Of a stretch of 64,000 nucleotides of DNA, positions 40,370 through 49,117 are shown piece after piece. The position numbers and the translations under genes are program-made. Within the stretch, counting starts at the first letter, position 1, and every line of letters begins with the position of its first letter. Source of the DNA: Streptomyces sp. NBC_00286. Lineage in GTDB: Bacteria; Actinomycetota; Actinomycetes; Streptomycetales; Streptomycetaceae. The stretch covers positions 9,555,501 through 9,619,500 of the forward strand of contig NZ_CP108054.1 in assembly GCF_036173125.1 (NCBI RefSeq), given 5' to 3'. Below the pieces are notes generated by a model. The model saw nothing but the letters and a program-made list of their open reading frames with translations. It searched no databases and was not told the DNA's origin.

Positions 40370-42490
40370 GTGAAGACCCTGCTCATCGACAATTACGACT
40401 CGTACACGTACAACCTGTTCCAGCTGATCGCCGAGGTCAACGGCGAGGAGCCGGTGGTGATCCTCAATGACACCCCGGCCGGCGAAATCCCGGATCTAGG
40501 GGAATTCGACAATGTGGTGGTGTCGCCGGGCCCGGGACACCCCGCCGAATCGCGTGACTTCGGCATCGCCGCCCGGATCCTCGCCGAGGCGGAAATCCCC
40601 GTACTGGGCGTCTGCCTGGGCCATCAGGGCATCGCACTGGGGGAGCGGGGACTGGTCGAGGCCGCCCCCGAGCCCCGGCACGGCCACCTCTCCACGATCC
40701 GGCACGACGGCGAGGACCTGTTCCAGGGGCTGCCGCAGCAGTTCACCGTGGTCCGCTACCACTCGCTGTCCGTGCGCGAGCCGCTGCCCGAGACCCTGGA
40801 AGCCACCGCATGGTCCGAGGACGGCGTACTGATGGGGCTGCGGCACCGCACCCGGCCCCTGTGGGGCGTGCAGTTCCACCCCGAGTCCGTACTCACCGAC
40901 TACGGCCACCGCATGCTGGTGAACTTCCGCAACCTCACCGCGGAACGGGACCACAGGCCGCGTACGAAGAACACCGCGGTCACCCCGGCCGCGGCGGCGA
41001 TCCCCCGCCCCCGACGCGCCCCGCGCCCCGCCCACCGGCTGCACACCCGCCGCATCGCCACCGCCGTGGACACCGAAGCCGCCTTCACCCGGATGTGCGC
41101 CGACGCCCCGCGGGCGTTCTGGCTGGACAGCTCCCGTGTCGAGGAGGGGCAGTCGCGTTTCTCGTTCTTCGGGGACGGCAGGGGCCCGCTCGCCGAGTTC
41201 GTCCGCTACGACGTCGACACCGGCCTCTGCGAAGTCGAGCGACCCGGACGGCCCCTGCGCAAGGTCCGCTCCTCCGTCTTCGACTATCTGAAGCGGCAGC
41301 TGGCGACCCGTCATGTCGACGGCACAGGACTGCCCTTCGACTTCACCGGCGGCTATGTCGGCTACTTCGGCTACGAGTTGAAGGCCGACTGCGGATCGGA
41401 GAACCGCCACCGGGCCGAAACCCCCGACTCCTGCTGGCTGTTCGCCGACCGGCTGATCGCCGTCGACCACGAGGAGGGCTTCACCTACGCTGTCTGCCTG
41501 GCCGAGGCCACCCCGCAGGCCACCCGCGAAGCCACCGACTGGCTCGACAGCGCGATGGCCCAGCTCAGCTTCGTCTCCACGGACAAGCCGCCGCTGCCCG
41601 TCACCTCCGAGCCGGACCTCGAAGCCGCAGAACCCTGGCTGGTCCGCGACCGGGCGACCTACCTCGCGGACATCGAGGCCTGCCAGCGGGAACTCAGGGC
41701 AGGCACCAGCTACGAGATCTGCCTGACCAACGCCGCCCGGTTACCCGCACCGCCCGACCCGTACGACTTCTACCGGGTGCTCCGGCGCGTCAACCCCGCG
41801 CCCTACGCGGCCTTCCTGAGGTTCGGCGACCTCGACGTGGCCGGCTCGTCCCCCGAGCGCTTCCTGCGGATCACCCCGGACGGCATCGCCGAGGCCAAGC
41901 CCATCAAGGGCACCGCACCCCGCGGCGGCACCCCGGACGAGGACGCCCGGCTACGGGACGACCTGGCCGCGGACCCCAAGACCCGCGCCGAGAACCTGAT
42001 GATCGTCGACCTGCTCCGCAACGACCTGGGCAGGGTCTGCGAAACCGGCTCGGTTCGGGTCTCCCGACTCATGGCCACCGAGACGTACGCCACCGTCCAC
42101 CAACTCGTCTCCACCGTCGAGGGACGGCTGCGCGAGGGCACGGACGCGGTGGACTGCGTACGCGCCTGCTTCCCCGGCGGCTCCATGACCGGCGCGCCCA
42201 AGATGCGCACCATGGAGATCATCGACTCCCTCGAGACCGAGGCCCGCGGCGTGTACTCCGGCGCCCTCGGCTACCTGGGGTGCGGCGGCGGCGCGGACCT
42301 GAGCATCGTCATCCGCACCGCCGTGTTCACCGACGGCCTGATGCACCTGGGGGCCGGCGGCGCGATCGTCCTCGACTCCGATCCGGCCGCGGAGTACGAC
42401 GAAATGCTGCTGAAGACCGCGGCACAGATGCGGGCCGTCCACCAGGAGCACACCGCTGTCCCCGCCACCGCCGAGGAGCCGACCCGATGA
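40370..42490 (+). CDS. pabAB: Fused aminodeoxychorismate synthase (PabA-PabB)
   Basis: The 706-residue protein has an N-terminal glutamine amidotransferase (LLIDNYDSYTYNLFQLI, VVVSPGPGHP, nucleophile Cys in GVCLGHQG, and QFHPES) and a C-terminal chorismate-binding domain (SSPERFLRI, the PIKGTAPRG lysine motif of PabB, FPGGSMTGAPKM, GVYSGALGYLG). It turns chorismate and glutamine into 4-amino-4-deoxychorismate. Fused forms are typical of secondary metabolism (candicidin, chloramphenicol) rather than folate supply. GTG 40370 is chosen because AAAGGAGGT precedes it. It overlaps the ligase gene downstream by 4 nt and works with PabC at the operon end. Confidence 0.92.
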   Translation: MKTLLIDNYDSYTYNLFQLIAEVNGEEPVVILNDTPAGEIPDLGEFDNVVVSPGPGHPAESRDFGIAARILAEAEIPVLGVCLGHQGIALGERGLVEAAPEPRHGHLSTIRHDGEDLFQGLPQQFTVVRYHSLSVREPLPETLEATAWSEDGVLMGLRHRTRPLWGVQFHPESVLTDYGHRMLVNFRNLTAERDHRPRTKNTAVTPAAAAIPRPRRAPRPAHRLHTRRIATAVDTEAAFTRMCADAPRAFWLDSSRVEEGQSRFSFFGDGRGPLAEFVRYDVDTGLCEVERPGRPLRKVRSSVFDYLKRQLATRHVDGTGLPFDFTGGYVGYFGYELKADCGSENRHRAETPDSCWLFADRLIAVDHEEGFTYAVCLAEATPQATREATDWLDSAMAQLSFVSTDKPPLPVTSEPDLEAAEPWLVRDRATYLADIEACQRELRAGTSYEICLTNAARLPAPPDPYDFYRVLRRVNPAPYAAFLRFGDLDVAGSSPERFLRITPDGIAEAKPIKGTAPRGGTPDEDARLRDDLAADPKTRAENLMIVDLLRNDLGRVCETGSVRVSRLMATETYATVHQLVSTVEGRLREGTDAVDCVRACFPGGSMTGAPKMRTMEIIDSLETEARGVYSGALGYLGCGGGADLSIVIRTAVFTDGLMHLGAGGAIVLDSDPAAEYDEMLLKTAAQMRAVHQEHTAVPATAEEPTR

Positions 42491-44061
42491 CCACCACACA
42501 CACAGACCGGCCGACCGCGCAGTCCACGCCCAGCCTGACGACCCTTCAGGCCACGCGGACCTTCACCGACGCGGGCGCCCCCGGAAACCTCGCCGCCCAC
42601 CTGGCCGCGCTCGCCGAGCGGCGCGACTGGACCGGGCGGACCGCGTTCCACCAGGGCCACCAGTCCTGGACCCACGGCGAGGTGCACGACCTCGCGGCCC
42701 GCGCGGCCACCGTGCTCGCCGACCACGGCGTGGGTCCCGGCGACCGGGTGCTGATCGCGCTGCCCGACTCCGTCGCCTGGGTGACGGCCTTCCTCGCCAC
42801 CGCCCGGCTCGGAGCCGTCGCGGTGCTCGTCAACCCCGAACTCACCGCCCCCGAGCACGAGTTCATGGCCGAGGACACCCGCGCCGCGCTGTGCGTGACC
42901 GGCCCCGGCCTCGAGGACAGGTTCGCGGACCGCGCCCGCCTCGGCGCCGACCAGCTGGTCGCGCTCACCCGGACCGCCGAGCCGACCGCCGAGGCCCACC
43001 CGGTCGACACGCACAGCCCGCTCTACATCCAGTACACCTCCGGAACCACCGGCAGCCCCAAGGGAGTTGTGCACTGCCACGGCGACCCGAAGACCTACCA
43101 CGACCTGATCGGCCGGCGATTGCTGAAGATCACCCCGGAGGACGTCACCCTGTCGGTGTCGAAGCTGTTCTTCGCCTACGGCTTCGGCAACACCTTCGCC
43201 TTCCCGCTGTTCTCCGGCTCCTCCGCCGTACTGGTGGACCGGCGCCCGACCCCCGCGGCCATCGACGAGATCGTCGTACGGCACCGGGTGACCATGCTCT
43301 ACTCCGTGCCGTCGGCGTATGCCGCCCTCGTGGCCGACCGGGCAGGCGGCCACACCGCCTGCTTCGCCTCCGTACGCGCAGCCATCTCGGCCGGTGAAGG
43401 CATGCCCGCCGGGCTCGGTGAACAGATCACCGCACTCCTCGGCGCACCCGTGCTGGAACAGATCGGCTCCACCGAGGCCGGACACGCCTTCTGCGCCAAC
43501 AGCTTCCAGCACAACCACCCGGGCACCGTCGGTCGCCCCGTACCCGGCTTCGAGGTCGAGGTGCGCGACAGCGCCGGACGCCCGGTGTCCGACGGCACAG
43601 CGGGCGAACTGTGGGTCCGCGGACCGACGTTGACGCCCGGCTATCTGAACCGGCCCGAGGAGACCGAACGCACCCTGGTGGGCGGCTGGCTCGCCACGAG
43701 GGACCGGGCGCGCCGCGAACCCGACGGCACGATCCGGCACTTGGGCCGCGCGGACGACATGGAGATGGTCGGCGGCATCACCGTCTCCCCGCTGGAGGTG
43801 GAGGCCGTACTGCGCACCCACCACGCGGTGAAGGAGATCGCCGTCGCCGCCGTCACCGACCGCAGCGGCGCCAACCGGTTACGCGCCTTCGTCGTCCCCG
43901 TCACCCCGATCCCGGCCGGCCTCGAAGCCGAACTCATCGCCCTGGCCCGTGACCGCCTCGCCGCCTTCAAGGTCCCCCGCAGCGTCAGCTTCGTCCCCAC
44001 CCTGCCCCGCACCTCTACCGGAAAACTCCGCCGCCACCTCGTCCGCCAGGGCGCGTGGTGA
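42487..44061 (+). CDS. Benzoate-CoA-ligase-family enzyme, probably 4-aminobenzoate-CoA ligase
   Basis: The 524-residue ANL enzyme has YIQYTSGTTGSPKGVVHCH for ATP, VSKLFFAYGFGNTFAFPLFSGSSAVL as in benzoate- and 4-hydroxybenzoate-CoA ligases, QIGSTEAGHAFCAN, the hinge GRADDMEMVGG, and the catalytic Lys in RTSTGKLRR. It should adenylate and thioesterify a substituted benzoate. Its ATG overlaps the PabAB stop (ATGA), so the likely substrate is the p-aminobenzoate made by this operon. Substrate is inferred. Confidence 0.85.
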   Translation: MTTTHTDRPTAQSTPSLTTLQATRTFTDAGAPGNLAAHLAALAERRDWTGRTAFHQGHQSWTHGEVHDLAARAATVLADHGVGPGDRVLIALPDSVAWVTAFLATARLGAVAVLVNPELTAPEHEFMAEDTRAALCVTGPGLEDRFADRARLGADQLVALTRTAEPTAEAHPVDTHSPLYIQYTSGTTGSPKGVVHCHGDPKTYHDLIGRRLLKITPEDVTLSVSKLFFAYGFGNTFAFPLFSGSSAVLVDRRPTPAAIDEIVVRHRVTMLYSVPSAYAALVADRAGGHTACFASVRAAISAGEGMPAGLGEQITALLGAPVLEQIGSTEAGHAFCANSFQHNHPGTVGRPVPGFEVEVRDSAGRPVSDGTAGELWVRGPTLTPGYLNRPEETERTLVGGWLATRDRARREPDGTIRHLGRADDMEMVGGITVSPLEVEAVLRTHHAVKEIAVAAVTDRSGANRLRAFVVPVTPIPAGLEAELIALARDRLAAFKVPRSVSFVPTLPRTSTGKLRRHLVRQGAW

Positions 44062-44120
44062 CCATGAGCGCCGACTCGTCGAACCCGGCCTCAGGTACCA
44101 CTGCAGAAAGGATTGGGCGC

Positions 44121-45689
44121 ATGCCACAGCAGCAGCCCCTGCTCCCCGATCGCGGCTTCTATCTGGGCCCGATGTTCCGGCAGGCGGCCGACCGCCACGG
44201 AGCGGCCTTCGTCACGCTCGACCGGCCGCTGGACGTCAACCCCGACCTCGGGGTCTACCTCAGCTACACCGTGCTCGCGGACCTCGTCGACGAGCTGTCC
44301 GGCCGGCTGTGGGAGGCCGGGGTCAGGCCGTCGGAGGAGGTGGTCATCCACAAGTCGGACAACGTCGACATCATGCTGCTGACCTGCGCCGTCTCCCGGA
44401 TCGGCGCCGTACCCGCGCTGCTCGCGCCCGCCCTGGCGGGCCCGGTGGCCGGACAACTCCTCGAACGCCTCCACAAGCCCTGGCTGATCACCGACCGGGC
44501 CAAGCTGGAAGGACCGCTCAAGGACCTCGAACTCCCCACACTCGTACGGCAGACGCTCTCCGTGGACGACGCACCCGGAGCCGTCCCCCTGGAGCGGTAC
44601 GCCGGCAGCAAGCCACCCGCGCCCGTACGGCTCCACCCCCGTGAACCCTCCCTGATCACGCACAGCTCGGGCACCACCGGCGTCCCCAAGCTCGCCGTGC
44701 ACTGCCCGAACAGCATGTGGAACCGGCTCGTACCGCAGAAGGCGATGGGCTGGCCCACCCGCGGCGAAATCGCGGCACTGCACATGTCGTTCGTGCACTC
44801 GCGCTTCTACCACCTGCTCGGCGTGCTGCTGCACTTCGGCAGCCCACTGGTGCTCATCACCCACCCCGAACCCGCCTCGGTCGGCCCCCTGCTCACCCGC
44901 CACCGCCCCGGCATCGTCGAGACGCACCCCAACACCTTCGTACTGTGGGAGGAGTTGGCCGACGCCCCCGGAGCGCCGCTGTCCCGGGTCCGCTCGTACG
45001 GCTCCACCTTCGACGCCATCCACCCGCGGACCGTGCGGCGGCTGCTGGACGCCTCCAAGCGCCGCTCGCCGTATCTGATCCAGCTGTACGGGCAGAGCGA
45101 GACGGGCCCGGTCGCCTTCCAGTGGTTCACCCGGCGCAGCGCCGCCCGCGCCGACGGCCGCCGGGTCGGCATCGGCATCCCCGGCTTCACACGGGTACGC
45201 ATCGCCGACGGCTCCGGCGGGCGGGCCAGGCCCGGAACACCCGGACCGATCGAGGCCCGCACCAGGGGCCGCATCCTCACCTACCTCGGTGCCCGGGAGC
45301 AGTACCTGCGCCAACTCGACGGTGACTGGTGGCAGATGGGCGACATGGGCTACCAAAGCCGCCTGGGCGCCCTGTATCTGATCGACCGTGAGATCGACCA
45401 GATCGACTCCGTGCACAGCAACCTGGAGGTCGAGGACACCCTGATGTCCCGACTGGAGGAGCTGCGCGAGGTCGTCATCGTGCGAGGCGCCGACCGCGAA
45501 CCCGTGCCGGTCGTATGCGTCCGCGGCGACGTGCCCCTGGACATGGAGCGCTGGCGGAAGGCCACCGACGACCTGCCCGCCATGGCGGAACCCCGGCAGT
45601 GGCGCTTCGAGGAGCTGCCGATGACCGCCACCTGGAAGGTGAAGCGGGTGGAGATCACCCGCATGCTGACCGAGGGCACCCGCACATGA
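44121..45689 (+). CDS. Adenylate-forming (ANL) enzyme, second ligase
   Basis: The 522-residue protein is an AMP-binding enzyme: THSSGTTGVPKLAVHCP, YLIQLYGQSETGPVAFQWF, the hinge-like LYLIDREIDQIDS, and the C-terminal TATWKVKR, where Lys takes the place of the usual TSGK lysine. It diverges from acyl-CoA ligases in the A8 and A10 regions, so it may make an amide, an acyl-AMP or an acyl-carrier ester. ATG 44121 is preferred because AGAAAGGA lies 8 nt upstream; an ATG at 44064 also stays in frame. Its stop overlaps the flavoprotein start. Confidence 0.85.
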   Translation: MPQQQPLLPDRGFYLGPMFRQAADRHGAAFVTLDRPLDVNPDLGVYLSYTVLADLVDELSGRLWEAGVRPSEEVVIHKSDNVDIMLLTCAVSRIGAVPALLAPALAGPVAGQLLERLHKPWLITDRAKLEGPLKDLELPTLVRQTLSVDDAPGAVPLERYAGSKPPAPVRLHPREPSLITHSSGTTGVPKLAVHCPNSMWNRLVPQKAMGWPTRGEIAALHMSFVHSRFYHLLGVLLHFGSPLVLITHPEPASVGPLLTRHRPGIVETHPNTFVLWEELADAPGAPLSRVRSYGSTFDAIHPRTVRRLLDASKRRSPYLIQLYGQSETGPVAFQWFTRRSAARADGRRVGIGIPGFTRVRIADGSGGRARPGTPGPIEARTRGRILTYLGAREQYLRQLDGDWWQMGDMGYQSRLGALYLIDREIDQIDSVHSNLEVEDTLMSRLEELREVVIVRGADREPVPVVCVRGDVPLDMERWRKATDDLPAMAEPRQWRFEELPMTATWKVKRVEITRMLTEGTRT

Positions 45690-46864
45690 GCCCCGTCATC
45701 GTGGTGGGCGCGGGACCCGTGGGCCTGTCGGCCGCCCTCGCCCTGCGCGCCCGCGACCTGCCGGTCACCCTCCTGGAAGCCGACCCCGAGGGCCGCGAAC
45801 GGCCGGGCAGCCGCGCCCTGTTCGTCCACCGGGAGACCCTGCACCTGCTCGAGTCGATGCGACCGGGACTGGCCGAGGAGATCACCGCGTACGGAAGCAC
45901 CTGGCAGACCAAGCGCACCCTGTACCGGGGCCGCGAGGTCTACTCCCGCACCTTCCCGCCGCCCTCGGGACCACCGCCATTCACCAGCCTGCGCCAGGTG
46001 GACACCGAGCGTTTCCTGCTCGCCGCCTGCAAGGATGCCGGAGTCGAATTCGTGTGGGGCGCCGAGGTGGTGGGCGTACGCACCGGCCCGACCGGCGTCA
46101 CCCTGACCGACGACGACGGCCGCACCTGGACCGGCAGCCACGTCGTCGCCGCCGACGGCGCCCGCTCGGCGCTGCGGCGCGAACTGGGCATCGCCCTGGA
46201 GGGCGGCCACGCGAACGGCTTCCACGTCGTCGTGGACGTCGCCGACATCCCGGGCGCGGAACTCCCGCTGGAGCGGGTCTTCCACTACGAGCATCCGGGC
46301 GTCGGCGGACGCAGCGTGATGCGCGTGCCGTTCACCGGTGGCTTCCAGCTCGACCTCCAGTGCCGCGACGACGACCGGCAGGAGGCGTACGGCACCGAGG
46401 AGTCCGTACGAGGCTGGCTGCCGGCCGTGGTGGGGGAGGGCTACGCCGACCGGATCCTGTGGGTGTCGACGTACCGATTCCTGCGCAAGGTCGCCGCCGG
46501 CTTCACCGACCCGCACCACCGGGTGCTGCTCGTCGGCGAGGCGGCGCACCTCTTCCCGCCGTTCGGCGCACGCGGCATGAACAGCGGAATCGCCGACGCG
46601 GCGGCGGCAGCGGAGGCCATCGCCACCGGAGTGCCGGAAGCGGTCGCCCACTTCGCCGCGGCCCGGCGCGCGGCGGCCCTGTTCAACAGCGCCGCCGCCG
46701 GCACCGCACTGGACCATCTACGGCCCCGCCGGCGGATCGTACGGGCCAAACAGCGCGCGGCAGCGGCACTCGCCCCCGTACTGCCGTGGTGCGGAGCCTG
46801 GCTGGAGCACGCTCCGTACGGGCCCCGCAACGGCTCACCGGCAAGCGCCGGCCGAAAGTACTAG
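45686..46864 (+). CDS. FAD-dependent aromatic hydroxylase (PHBH/TetX fold)
   Basis: The 392-residue flavoprotein has VVGAGPVGLSAALALRARDLPVTLLEA, VAADGARSALRRELG (DG motif), and VLLVGEAAHLFPPFGARGMNSGI, the GD motif with Glu replacing the usual Asp. It probably hydroxylates an aromatic ring, here p-aminobenzoate or its CoA or conjugated form. The start overlaps the preceding gene by 4 nt (ATGA). Substrate is inferred from the operon. Confidence 0.88.
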   Translation: MSPVIVVGAGPVGLSAALALRARDLPVTLLEADPEGRERPGSRALFVHRETLHLLESMRPGLAEEITAYGSTWQTKRTLYRGREVYSRTFPPPSGPPPFTSLRQVDTERFLLAACKDAGVEFVWGAEVVGVRTGPTGVTLTDDDGRTWTGSHVVAADGARSALRRELGIALEGGHANGFHVVVDVADIPGAELPLERVFHYEHPGVGGRSVMRVPFTGGFQLDLQCRDDDRQEAYGTEESVRGWLPAVVGEGYADRILWVSTYRFLRKVAAGFTDPHHRVLLVGEAAHLFPPFGARGMNSGIADAAAAAEAIATGVPEAVAHFAAARRAAALFNSAAAGTALDHLRPRRRIVRAKQRAAAALAPVLPWCGAWLEHAPYGPRNGSPASAGRKY

Positions 46865-46883
46865 GCCCCTGAGGAGACACGCA

Positions 46884-47705
46884 ATGACAGAGGTAATGAG
46901 AGGAGTCTCTATGACGCAACCCGCAACCGCAGAGGGCCTGTTGGCCTGGAACCCGGGCAGTGGTCTGACCCGGGGGCTGGCGGCCGACACCCGACTGCTG
47001 GCCGCGGACTCGTGGCTGCTGCGCGACGGACTGGTGCGCGGCTTCGAGCGGCACCGGGCACGCTTCGAGCGCGCCTGCGCCGACTGCGGCGCCCCACTGC
47101 CCGGACGACTCACCGAGTTCTGGCGGGACATGACCGCGGCCCTGCCCCGAACGGGAGCCTGGTTTCCGCGCGTCGAACTCGTCCGAGGATCCCTGCAGTT
47201 GAGACTCCTGCTGCGGCACGCCCCCGAACTGGCCCCAGATGTACGGGTGTGGGCGGCGGGCCAGCTCGACCCGCGGACCGTGCCCCGCCGCAAGGGCCCC
47301 GACCTCGACGTCCTGGCCCGGGTCAGGCAGCGGGCGGCCGGACAGGGCGCCCAGGAAGCCGTACTCATCGCGCCCTCGGGCCTCGTCCTGGAGGGATCGA
47401 GCTCCAGCCTCCTGTGGTGGGAGGACGACACCCTCTGCTCGCCCCCGACACGGCTGCCCCTGCTCCCGGGCGTCACGCTCGGGCTCATCCAGGAACGAGC
47501 CGCGGCCACCGGCATCCAACTCGCCCACCGCGAGCGGACCGTGGAGGAACTGGAGGGCCGCGAGGTGTGGCTGGTGAACGCCCTGCACGGGATCCGTCCG
47601 GTGGTCGCGTGGGAGGGCAGACCGCTGGAGGCGGGCCCGGCGTTGCGGGCAGAGGAATGGAGAAAATGGCTGGACGACATCATGGAGCCGTTGCCGGTCA
47701 CCTGA
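46884..47705 (+). CDS. pabC: Aminotransferase class IV protein, likely aminodeoxychorismate lyase
   Basis: The 273-residue PLP enzyme (fold IV) has RRKGPDLDVLARVRQRA with the likely Schiff-base Lys region, EAVLIAPSGLVLEGSSSSLLWW, and TRLPLLPGVTLGLIQE, close to PabC enzymes that release pyruvate from aminodeoxychorismate to give p-aminobenzoate. Two starts are possible: ATG 46884 (GAGGAG 9 nt upstream) and ATG 46911 (AGAGGAG close upstream). It completes PABA synthesis with PabAB at the other end of the operon. Branched-chain or D-amino acid aminotransferase activity cannot be excluded but is less likely here. Confidence 0.85.
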   Translation: MTEVMRGVSMTQPATAEGLLAWNPGSGLTRGLAADTRLLAADSWLLRDGLVRGFERHRARFERACADCGAPLPGRLTEFWRDMTAALPRTGAWFPRVELVRGSLQLRLLLRHAPELAPDVRVWAAGQLDPRTVPRRKGPDLDVLARVRQRAAGQGAQEAVLIAPSGLVLEGSSSSLLWWEDDTLCSPPTRLPLLPGVTLGLIQERAAATGIQLAHRERTVEELEGREVWLVNALHGIRPVVAWEGRPLEAGPALRAEEWRKWLDDIMEPLPVT

Positions 47706-47769
47706 AATCGACGTGCGAGGGGATGCTTCTGCGACCCGCGACAAAAGACAGCACATCGAAACCGAAGAA

Positions 47770-47799
47770 GGCGCCGGACGAATGAAATCGCCCGGCGCC
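47770..47799. terminator. Hairpin after the PABA operon
   Basis: GGCGCCGG and CCGGCGCC pair across a 14-nt loop between the convergent stops at 47705 and 47856. It may terminate both directions. Confidence 0.55.
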
Positions 47800-47855
47800 C
47801 TCGACCCATTTCTGAATTCAGACCGGATTCACATCCGGGACCCTTCTCTAAGGCC

Positions 47856-48347
47856 TCAGTTGGCCCTCTGCTTGGGCTCATAAGACCCTGGAGCCATACG
47901 TTGCGCGATGGCGATGCGGTTGTACGCGTTGATGACGGTGGCCGCCCAGATCAGTGCCGCGATCTGCTCCTCGTCGAAGACCTCGGCAGCCTCCGCGTAC
48001 ACCGCGTCCGGGACATGCCCGTCGTGCACCAGCGTCACTGCCTCCGTCAACGCCAGTGCGGCGCGCTCCCGTTCGGTGAAGAACGGGGTCTCCCGCCAGG
48101 CGTTCAGCGCGTAGATGCGCTGCTCGGTCTCGCCCTGCGCGCGGGCGTCCTTCGTGTGCATGTCGAGGCAGAACGCACAGCCGTTGATCTGGGACGCGCG
48201 AATTCTGAGCAGCTCGAGCAGCTCCGGCTCGACCTTGGCATCGCGCGCCGCGGAAACGGCGGCACCATGCAGAGCGCCCATCGCTCCGGAGACGTCGGGG
48301 GTAATTCTCTTGAGGGACACGCGGGTTATGGCATCGCTGTGGGACAT
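47856..48347 (-). CDS. AhpD-like carboxymuconolactone decarboxylase family protein
   Basis: The 163-residue protein has the AhpD redox motif INGCAFCLDMHTKDAR (C-x2-C-x3-H) and helices typical of the CMD fold (WRETPFFTERERAALALTEAVTLV, ALIWAATVINAYNRIAIAQRM). Such proteins act as peroxidase-system disulfide reductases or unknown alkyl-peroxide enzymes. It is a single gene, convergent with the PABA operon and followed upstream by a methyltransferase gene on the same strand. Confidence 0.92.
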   Translation of the reverse strand: MSHSDAITRVSLKRITPDVSGAMGALHGAAVSAARDAKVEPELLELLRIRASQINGCAFCLDMHTKDARAQGETEQRIYALNAWRETPFFTERERAALALTEAVTLVHDGHVPDAVYAEAAEVFDEEQIAALIWAATVINAYNRIAIAQRMAPGSYEPKQRAN

Positions 48348-48388
48348 GAGGCGACTCTAACCCCGTAATGACATGCCGTGCCGGGGAA

Positions 48389-49087
48389 TCAGACGGAATT
48401 CTTCCGCCTCGTGGGCAACGGCCGTCGAAAAGCCGCCGGTTCGCCCTTACGAGCCAGCAGATGGGCCTGATGGAAGCCCCGTTCATCGTCCTCGTGGGGC
48501 TCCCGCACCAGACGCGCCACCTCGACGAGCCCTCTCGCGCGCAGCAGGTCGGCGACGGGTCCTGGCGACCATCGGTAGGCGAGCGCCACCTTGTGGTCGA
48601 AGGCCTCGGCGAGCCGAGAGGGATCGTCGAGGGCCTGGAACGCGAGGAGCACATGGCCGCCCGGCGCCAGCACCCGGTGGAACTCGGCGAACACCTCCGG
48701 CAGGCGCTCCGGCGGCGTGTGGATGATCGAGTACCGGGCGAGAATCCCGCCGAGTTCACCGTCGCCGAGCGGCAGCGCGGTCATCGAGCCCTGATCGAAC
48801 CGCAGCTCCGGATGCGCCTCACGGGCGATGGCGATCATCTCCGCCGACAGGTCCACGCCGAACGCGGACAACCCCAGCGCGTGCAGCAAGTGCGTCACAT
48901 GGCCGGGCCCACAGCCAAGATCCGCGACCGGCCCGGCGCCGTCCGCCCGCACGAACTCGGCGAACGCGGCGAGCATCGCCCGGTCGAGAGGCCAGTCCTC
49001 GAGCCCGTCGGCGAACGCCTCGGCATAACGGGCGGCTACGGAGTCGTACCCCGTGCGAGTGGCGTGCAGGAAGTCGGGTTCGATCAT
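48389..49087 (-). CDS. Class I SAM-dependent methyltransferase
   Basis: The 232-residue protein has motif I VADLGCGPGHVTHLLHALG, motif II ILARYSIIHTPPERLPEVFAE and RVLAPGGHVLLAFQA, the usual layout of a Rossmann methyltransferase. An N-terminal YDSVAARYAEAFAD helps bind SAM. Substrate is not predictable. It lies between AhpD and streptophobe genes on the same strand, with 30-bp gaps; no link with the PABA operon is shown, though ring methylation would be plausible. Confidence 0.9.
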   Translation of the reverse strand: MIEPDFLHATRTGYDSVAARYAEAFADGLEDWPLDRAMLAAFAEFVRADGAGPVADLGCGPGHVTHLLHALGLSAFGVDLSAEMIAIAREAHPELRFDQGSMTALPLGDGELGGILARYSIIHTPPERLPEVFAEFHRVLAPGGHVLLAFQALDDPSRLAEAFDHKVALAYRWSPGPVADLLRARGLVEVARLVREPHEDDERGFHQAHLLARKGEPAAFRRPLPTRRKNSV

Positions 49088-49117
49088 GGACCCGTACCGT
49101 AGTACGCCGCACTGACA

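Noticed and set aside
40370..42490. Anthranilate synthase instead of aminodeoxychorismate synthase
   Set aside because: The PIKGT lysine motif and the PabC-like gene in the same operon point to aminodeoxychorismate synthase.
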